From contig CAYYNM010000097.1 in assembly GCA_964472945.1 (NCBI GenBank), positions 1-11,362 on the forward strand: 11,362 nt of DNA. The letters run 5' to 3'. The notes under the pieces are model-generated. The model ran no database searches, was not told the DNA's origin, and saw only the letters and a program-made list of their open reading frames with translations. Made by a program: the position numbers and the translations under genes. Below, piece after piece: positions 7,099 to 11,362 of the stretch (its first letter is position 1; each line of letters opens with the position of its first letter). This DNA comes from QPIN01 sp964472945. Lineage in GTDB: Bacteria; Pseudomonadota; Gammaproteobacteria; Methylococcales; Methylomonadaceae.

Positions 7099-7875
7099 CT
7101 ACAAGTTATTGAGAGATTTTTCTTTGATTTTTTTAATATAGTCAACTTCAATCTGCTTATAAACCCAGTTGTACATGTCTTTTATATCTGGCTGTATATT
7201 ATCCATCGCTGATTGAGGCGTCACAAAATAAGGTGCTCTTATTCCATGATAATCCATATCACTACCCACTCTTCCAAATTCTATCCCTGTTCGTTTAAGC
7301 AATCGAGGCAGAAAAGGCTCCATCATGGCAAAAACATTAGTTTTATGTGTAATATAGGTTAATGCACCACCCGCTAAAAATGCCGACAATGCAATAAGTG
7401 AAAATGTTCTTTGCTCTTGTTTGGTGCAGTCAATACTTTCAATCCCACCAAACCGTGTTGCTGTTTCACCGGGTCGCCTTCTAAAGGCCCCATCCACTGC
7501 CAACCGAGAGATTTCACATACCGAATCCCTATCAATATTCAATTTTTCTATTTTTTCAATATCCAGGCTGTCTTTACAGAACTTCTCCAAAGGTAGCAAC
7601 CCATTTTCATGGTCTTTATTTGTAGGGACCAATCGAACACAGCCAGCTGCCCTGCCTGTTGCTTTATGAATAATTAGACAATGTAAAGATTGTTCATCAA
7701 ACTCATCTGATTCCATTTTATCAGGAAACAAATCTGTTGCTTCATAATTAAATTCTTCACAATAAACACGATACCTAACACCATAAGCCAACTTTAACTG
7801 CTTTTCAGTAGTAACAAGCTCAACCCTAAAATAGCGCACAAAATCATCAATTAATGTTGCCGGCTTTTCTTTCAT
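7099..7875 (-). CDS. PEP-CTERM/exosortase-associated acyltransferase 1 (LuxI/FeeM-like)
   Basis: The 258-residue protein has the GNAT-like fold of autoinducer synthases. VRYRVYCEE (33-41) is the N-terminal signature, an acidic patch ESDEFDEQS (55-63) follows, then GCVRLV (78-83), EISRLAV (121-127), the segment MMEPFLPRLLKRTGIEF (184-200) and YHGIRAPYFV (209-218). This is the pattern of the family TIGR03694, found in genomes with exosortase and related to acyl-homoserine-lactone and N-acyl amino acid synthases. It probably transfers an acyl chain from acyl-ACP or acyl-CoA to an amine; the product is unknown. The ATG at 7875 has no clear Shine-Dalgarno sequence, but no better start is seen. The ThiF gene follows 82 bases downstream. 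It has a second, shorter paralogue at 8683-9354. Confidence 0.88.
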   Translation of the reverse strand: MKEKPATLIDDFVRYFRVELVTTEKQLKLAYGVRYRVYCEEFNYEATDLFPDKMESDEFDEQSLHCLIIHKATGRAAGCVRLVPTNKDHENGLLPLEKFCKDSLDIEKIEKLNIDRDSVCEISRLAVDGAFRRRPGETATRFGGIESIDCTKQEQRTFSLIALSAFLAGGALTYITHKTNVFAMMEPFLPRLLKRTGIEFGRVGSDMDYHGIRAPYFVTPQSAMDNIQPDIKDMYNWVYKQIEVDYIKKIKEKSLNNL

Positions 7876-7962
7876 AAAATAATTAAATACTTGTAAAAAA
7901 TTAGATTTCTACATCACATACTCTAAATCCCATTATCCATTGTACGTATAACGTAGGATTAT

Positions 7963-7998
7963 AAGTTTTATATGCTTTTGGATAATCATATAAAACTT
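7963..7998. repeat. 12-bp perfect inverted repeat upstream of acyltransferase 1
   Basis: AAGTTTTATATG (7963-7974) and CATATAAAACTT (7987-7998) are perfect reverse complements around a 12-base spacer. It lies about 90 bases upstream of the acyltransferase 1 start and 3 bases from the MITE target duplication. It could be a regulator-binding dyad or a hairpin. Confidence 0.55.
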
Positions 7999-8008
7999 CA
8001 TAACTATA

Positions 8009-8235
8009 CCTGATTATGCATAAGTCTCAGCCAATACTTAATCTACAAAAATCTTGCTTTTAGCCCTCCAGAGGGAGTGGCTTAGGTGAGGGGGGTATAA
8101 AATCATTCTTTATCTTTTTGTAATCACAAAAGAGATTGATTTTAATTCTCCCCACCCAACCCTCCCCAGCAAGGGAGGGCTAAGAGAAAAAGCCGTATTC
8201 CTTCTGAATTTAGCTGAGACTTATGGGTAATCAGG
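8009..8235. mobile_element. 227-bp MITE with 23-bp terminal inverted repeats and 8-bp target duplication
   Basis: The ends CCTGATTATGCATAAGTCTC (8009 onward) and the complement of the right end (8213-8235) agree in 21 of 23 positions. TAACTATA occurs directly on both sides (8001-8008 and 8236-8243), the duplicated target. Inside, TAGCCCTCC near 8060 pairs with GGAGGGCTA near 8175 and C/G-rich arms around them, so the element folds on itself. It has no transposase and would need a parent insertion sequence elsewhere in the genome. Confidence 0.85.
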
Positions 8236-8244
8236 TAACTATAT

Positions 8245-8373
8245 ACAAACCACAGCTTGATTAAAAATAAAGATTAAAACTTTGTAGAGTGGAGTTTAGC
8301 CCACTATTGAGGCCGCGTTTGTATCGACTATTTCAGACTGAAGTCCGCTCTACAATCATAAGCTGTGATTTGT
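8245..8373. repeat. Inverted-repeat element with two nested arms
   Basis: The outer arms ACAAACCACAGCTT (8245-8258) and AAGCTGTGATTTGT (8360-8373) match in 13 of 14 positions. The inner arms, TTGTAGAGTGGAGTTTAGCC (8282-8301) and the complement of 8336-8355, match in 16 of 20. It starts 2 bases after the target duplication of the neighbouring MITE. No target duplication was found for it. Confidence 0.6.
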
Positions 8374-8618
8374 TAAAAACCATGTAAAAAAACAGTTACC
8401 ACAAATAATAAAAATATTTTTAGGTCTATATAGGATTCTAGATGATAAGTTGTTTTTTACAAGAAATAAAACAATCTCCATTTTAAGTTAGAACCGATTA
8501 TTCAATCTGTGGAGTTGTAAATATAGAGAAAATCAAGCAAAAGATAGTTGATTATTTTTCTTAAAAGCACCCACAAATGAATATGTAAGTACCAATAGCG
8601 CAGAAATAGTAGAATTAT

Positions 8619-8652
8619 TGTGGTTTAAAAATAGCTCTATTTTTAAACCACA
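8619..8652. terminator. 15-bp hairpin downstream of acyltransferase 2
   Basis: TGTGGTTTAAAAATA (8619-8633) and TATTTTTAAACCACA (8638-8652) form a perfect 15-bp stem with a GCTC loop, about 30 bases after the acyltransferase 2 stop codon. There is no clean T-run after it on the minus strand, so the terminator role is inferred from position and stem strength. Confidence 0.6.
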
Positions 8653-8682
8653 TACAATAAGTGGTTGCGAATTTCGTTATAC

Positions 8683-9354
8683 CTAAGCAGCAATAGCTTC
8701 AAGCTCTGAATATAAGCTGTACCCTTTGCTACACTTATTTTCCCACACATTACTTGTATAAACTTCGTGAGTATTCATTTTAAAAGGAAACCTCTCTCCA
8801 TTATGCTGGCAAGAGCTTCCAATATTTATTAAATTTAGCCCAGATCTTTTTAACACACGCGCTAAAGCTTTTGTTGTCATAAAGTAGCTACTATTTATTC
8901 TATTTTTATACCCATATTTAACCGCTGCATAAAACAATCCCCAAATAATCAACCGATTTAACTTAAGTTCAGAAAGTTGGGACATTTCCTCTTCCCCAAT
9001 AGGAGGGTTCCCCCTTCTCACCTCTTTAATTAAGCACAAACGAGAAATTTCTACCATTTTAAACAGATCATTATTGCTAATCTTTTCATTAAGCCTACAA
9101 AAACGTTCCATCGGTAACAACTCATCCTGCTTCTTAATTAAACGCATTGCTCCCACCCACTGCCCTGTCACGTTATTACGCACAATAAAATGTATTGATT
9201 TGGCATCGTCATCATCGAACTCCATTTGCTGAGGAAAATCTTTCTCATTCTCAAAACCCATTTCCTCACAATAAACTTGATAACGGATATTGTAATGAAT
9301 ATTTTTACTCTCTTGGGTATTGGCTAAATAAACTTCAAAATGATTATCAAACAT
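8683..9354 (-). CDS. PEP-CTERM/exosortase-associated acyltransferase 2 (LuxI/FeeM-like)
   Basis: The 223-residue protein shows the same ordered signatures as its neighbour: IRYQVYCEE (23-31), an acidic run EFDDDDAKS (45-53), GAMRLI (68-73), EISRLCL (102-108), ALARVLKRSGLNLINIG (163-179) and HNGERFPF (184-191). It is about 35 residues shorter and clearly diverged, so it is an old paralogue rather than a recent duplicate. Role: acyl transfer to an unknown amine acceptor, by family membership. The ATG at 9354 has only a weak GAG about 8 bases upstream. A sigma-54-type promoter candidate lies about 135 bases upstream. A hairpin and then mobile elements separate it from acyltransferase 1, so the two are probably separate transcripts. 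Confidence 0.85.
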   Translation of the reverse strand: MFDNHFEVYLANTQESKNIHYNIRYQVYCEEMGFENEKDFPQQMEFDDDDAKSIHFIVRNNVTGQWVGAMRLIKKQDELLPMERFCRLNEKISNNDLFKMVEISRLCLIKEVRRGNPPIGEEEMSQLSELKLNRLIIWGLFYAAVKYGYKNRINSSYFMTTKALARVLKRSGLNLINIGSSCQHNGERFPFKMNTHEVYTSNVWENKCSKGYSLYSELEAIAA

Positions 9355-9782
9355 AAAAAACTCAATTGGTTAATGGTGACTTTAACAAGATTTAAAAAAC
9401 AGAAATATTATTTTTCATCTAATAGGGAGCTTTTTGAACAAAGATACCTATGTCATTACTCTAATATTTCACACAACCGAAAATATAGCAATTAATACGC
9501 CAAAGTATATAAGCAATTGATAGCACTACTTTATCCAGTATATTACCCTCTAAACAAATCAATTTTTTATTCTTTAAATGTAGTATCGTATAAATTCTGT
9601 CCCTATATCACGACACTTATAGAAATAGTTAACAAATTAGCAACCAACCTAAAGTACAAGAATTTTCTGTTCTAAAAATTATATAGTTTAGCCTTTACTA
9701 TTCGGTCTCCTCACTTCTTTTCTCAAAATATTTTTGTCGTTTTTAACCGACAAATAAATTAAGGGAGTTCTTATCTTGCTTA
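9355..9782. other. AT-rich intergenic region upstream of acyltransferase 2
   Basis: These 428 bases contain no gene. They hold the sigma-54-type promoter candidate of acyltransferase 2 (9487-9502) and, near the zapE remnant, a short dyad (TTTGTCG at 9733-9739 with CGACAAA at 9748-9754) that could have ended zapE transcription. Nothing else was recognised. Confidence 0.5.
9487..9502 (-). promoter_or_regulatory. Sigma-54 (-24/-12) promoter candidate for acyltransferase 2
   Basis: The minus strand reads TGGCGTATTAATTGCT, with GG and GC exactly 10 bases apart and the TTGCT -12 box intact; CAC of the -24 box is CGT. Transcription would start near 9476, giving a leader of about 120 bases. Together with the site ahead of the PEP-CTERM gene it suggests shared RpoN control. 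Confidence 0.45.
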
Positions 9783-10489
9783 TCAAGTAGGCAAGCTATC
9801 CCCTTGAAAATATTTTTCCGATCGCATTTCAACCAATCTTGACAGGGTTCGTTTAAAGTCAAAATCTTTATCTTTAAAGTCTACATATTCAAACGGTTGC
9901 CTTAAAGTACAAATAAGTTTTACTTTCTTTTCATACAAGCTATCAATTAATGTTACAAACCGTCTTACTTGATCTCTAATCTCTAGTGTTAAAACTGGAA
10001 TGTTAGCTATTAACACCGCATTAAACTCGCCTGCAACGGCTAAATAATCGGCAGGACCTAGCTCTCTACTGCAAAGTTCATCAAATGTTGAGTATAAAAT
10101 ATCGCCATGTACTTTAGAAAATTCAAGTGCTCTTTTTTTACCCATAAAGTCTTTGGTTCAACCGCTCCATTATTGGTTAATTCATTAAACCGTTGCTGTA
10201 AAAATGTATCACTATCCTCTCTGTCCCCTACATAAAATAGTGTTTCCATTGATTTAAAATACAATAGCCGGTAGTCTTCTTTTGCTACTAGCTCTATCAC
10301 TTCCGCTGATTGCTTTAATAATGCTATAAAGGGTGAAAAAAGTGCTCTTTGTAAGCCATTTTTATACAAATCATTTGGGTGCTGATTTGATGTGGCGACA
10401 AAAATAACGCCTTATTTGATTAATTGAGTAAATAATCTTGATATTAACATGGTATCTGCAATATCTGTTACTTGAAACTCATCAAACCT
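9783..10489 (-). pseudogene. zapE: ZapE/AFG1-type ATPase remnant, disrupted
   Basis: Read on the minus strand, the remnant starts at the Walker B region FDEFQVTDIADTM, continues with the sensor VATSNQHPNDLYKNGLQR, and ends with the conserved FDELCSRELGPADYLA and RRFVTLIDSLYEKKVKL blocks. These are hallmarks of ZapE, a division-associated AAA-type ATPase. Three lesions are visible: the 5' half including Walker A is missing, with homology stopping near 10487 next to a transposase fragment; an in-frame TAA is at 10412-10414; and an A7 run (minus strand of 10133-10139) causes a shift, since eight A would join WVKK to RALEFSKVHGDI. The two surviving reading frames are 10369-10058 and 10145-9783. 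An intact copy presumably exists elsewhere, or the function is lost. Confidence 0.88.
10133..10139 (-). other. Homopolymer frameshift in the zapE remnant
   Basis: A run of seven A on the minus strand is where the reading frame changes; one extra A would restore a continuous ZapE frame. It could be a true mutation or a sequencing error, but the nonsense codon and truncation elsewhere favour decay. Confidence 0.7.
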
Positions 10490-10492
10490 CTT

Positions 10493-10654
10493 GAAGAAAT
10501 ATTATATGCTCCGAGTGCTTGTATTAACCAGGCGATAACAGCGCTGGTGAACTCAATCTCACGTTATTATCACAAAGAAAGAAAAGGGCGGCATTATCCG
10601 AGGGAATCAAAACAGCCTACACCGAAATGGAATACATGGAGAAGTACCGCCTGA
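10493..10654 (+). pseudogene. Transposase C-terminal fragment (IS4-like, tentative)
   Basis: The open frame reads EEILYAPSACINQAITALVN, then SRYYHKERKGRHYPRESKQP and a stop at 10652-10654. The basic, proline-containing tail (KGRHYPRES-x-Q-P-x-PKW) resembles the extreme C-terminus of IS4-family transposases. There is no start, no catalytic domain and no visible terminal inverted repeat at the junction with the zapE remnant near 10490, so it is a broken end left by a rearrangement. The family assignment is from pattern memory only. Confidence 0.5.
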
Positions 10655-11019
10655 CTTTTAATCATTATTTTTGGGCTGAAGGACCGGTTTGCCCGTCTTC
10701 TTAACCGAATATGGCTGAGCCTTAAACGAATGACATTGTCCCTACAGTGGGTCGTTCGGGTCTCGCCTCCCCACCTTCTCGGCTAAATCAGTCATCGGTA
10801 CTAAGTACCCACGTAAAATTAATTTAACAAAAACAACTGTCATTCCTGCGTGCTCTTAGCAGGAATCCATCTGACCTACACAGTAGATTCCCGATAAGAA
10901 CACTCGGGAATGACGAAAATAAATTGTTAAGTTAATTATGCCTGTCTACTTATGATCCACTAAGACTACCGTTTCGTCATCTCGGGTTGCTTCGCTTCCG
11001 CTCGAGTCCCGATACCTTG
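10655..11019. other. Non-coding stretch between transposase fragments
   Basis: No gene is visible. It holds the 121-bp palindromic element at 10817-10937; the rest (10655-10816 and 10938-11019) is higher in GC than the gene block and is probably insertion-sequence debris. No terminal repeat could be matched. Confidence 0.5.
10817..10937. repeat. 121-bp palindromic element with GTCATTCC/GGAATGAC arms
   Basis: The outer arms AATTAATTTAACAA (10817-10830) and TTGTTAAGTTAATT (10924-10937) match in 13 of 14 positions. Inside, two hairpins stand in opposite halves: ATTCCTGC with GCAGGAAT (10842-10866) and ATTCCCGA with TCGGGAAT (10888-10911). GTCATTCC at the left and GGAATGAC at the right complete the symmetry. 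This is the widespread ATTCCCGC...GCGGGAAT type of bacterial dispersed palindrome. Confidence 0.7.
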
Positions 11020-11186
11020 CTAGGAGGCTGTCCGAGAATAGAAAACGTCGCGAGGGAAATCCATTTTGAGTCAGTTTTTTCGTTCATTTGAATATAATAG
11101 TTTACGCGTGTAACGAAAATGATCGAGGAAACTGGCCAAAATGGACTTTTCCGTAGTAGGTTTTCTATTCTCGGACAGCCTCCTAG
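11020..11186. mobile_element. MITE with perfect 27-bp terminal inverted repeats
   Basis: The ends at 11020-11046 and 11160-11186 are exact reverse complements over 27 bases, starting CTAGGAGGCTGTCCGAGAAT. The interior is also largely self-complementary, for example TCCATTTTG near 11060 with CAAAATGGA near 11145, so the whole unit folds into one long hairpin. The outermost TA on both sides could be a TA target duplication, as made by IS630/mariner-type elements, leaving 163 bases of element. It has no coding capacity; the frame across its right part is a by-product. Confidence 0.85.
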
Positions 11187-11362
11187 AGTGTAAGGAAACG
11201 ACCAGCAAAAATAAAGCAGAAAAAAGAGGTGAGGAAAGGCAATGTACTTTCACTCACCTCACGGATCTAGCGGTTAATGCTAAAAACATCGTACTCACAA
11301 GTCGAACGGGCCGGTTGCGATGGAAGATTGAAAATGAAGGGTTCAATACCTTGAAAAATGGA
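11187..11362 (+). pseudogene. Transposase C-terminal part, cut by MITE and window edge
   Basis: From 11187 an open frame reads through KQKKRGEERQCTFTHLTDL, then NAKNIVLTSRTGRLRWKIEN and EGFNTLKNG to the last base. The block GRLRWKIENEGFNTLKN, with the Glu within RWKIENE, matches the C-terminal DDE region of a transposase family whose members continue with GYHLEHNFGHG-like residues. A stop (TAG, 11184-11186) lies at the MITE boundary in this frame and no start is seen, so the 5' part is lost or lies beyond the MITE. Confidence 0.65.

Larger units (their letters stand above)
7876..8682. other. 807-bp intergenic region filled with inverted-repeat elements
   Basis: No convincing gene lies between the two acyltransferases. 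From left to right it holds a perfect 12-bp inverted repeat (7963-7998), a MITE with target duplication (8001-8243), a second inverted-repeat element (8245-8373), about 245 bases of AT-rich sequence with nothing recognised, and a 15-bp hairpin (8619-8652). The presumed promoter of acyltransferase 1 must be in the leftmost 130 bases or supplied by read-through. Confidence 0.65.

Noticed and set aside
7411..7669. Two plus-strand frames opposite acyltransferase 1
   Set aside because: Antisense shadows of a gene with clear family motifs.
8052..8072. GG-N10-GC match on the minus strand inside the MITE, resembling a sigma-54 site
   Set aside because: Reads TGGAGGGCTAAAAGCA; only the dinucleotides fit, and it is part of the MITE's palindrome.
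11071..11253. Minus-strand 60-codon frame with a Met and hydrophobic start
   Set aside because: It runs through the MITE's right half and the opposite-strand transposase fragment; no ribosome site or family resemblance.

Overview
The window looks like an AT-rich gammaproteobacterial chromosome with an exosortase/PEP-CTERM protein-sorting system. The evidence is a PEP-CTERM substrate protein, a TPR protein resembling PrsT, two exosortase-associated acyltransferases and a zapE remnant. Low GC, dispersed palindromic elements and the PEP-CTERM system would suit, for example, a marine methanotroph or sulfur oxidiser, but the taxon is an inference. No exosortase gene lies in the window.

Layout: a secreted TPR protein (153-1751, minus) diverges from a secreted PEP-CTERM protein (2091-3089, plus). 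The latter has a good sigma-54 (-24/-12) promoter candidate and ends in a strong intrinsic terminator. Directly behind the terminator is a SAM methyltransferase (3161-4039, plus). Convergent to it runs a minus-strand set, read from right to left: acyltransferase 2 (9354-8683), acyltransferase 1 (7875-7099), a ThiF/E1-like adenylyltransferase (7016-6144), a coiled-coil PD-(D/E)XK-like protein (6047-5487) and an Acg/Rv1355c-type nitroreductase (5219-4158).

The most interesting content is that middle block. A LuxI/FeeM-like N-acyltransferase, an E1-like adenylating enzyme, an FMN nitroreductase and a methyltransferase sit together beside a PEP-CTERM gene. In the mycobacterial Rv1355c (MoeY-annotated) family, a ThiF domain and a nitroreductase domain are fused, so this may be a split form of that enzyme pair working on an acylated product. 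A plausible but unproven reading is a small-molecule or protein-modification pathway: the acyltransferase makes an N-acyl compound, the E1-like protein adenylates a carboxylate, the nitroreductase carries out a redox step and the methyltransferase caps the product.

The right end (about 9.8-11.36 kb) is decayed and mobile-element rich. It holds a zapE pseudogene with a nonsense codon, a single-base frameshift and a lost 5' half, abutting a transposase C-terminal fragment. Further right come a 121-bp palindromic element, a 165-bp MITE with perfect 27-bp inverted ends, and a second transposase fragment running off the edge. The 0.8-kb gap between the two acyltransferases contains another MITE (227 bp with an 8-bp target duplication) and a second inverted-repeat element.
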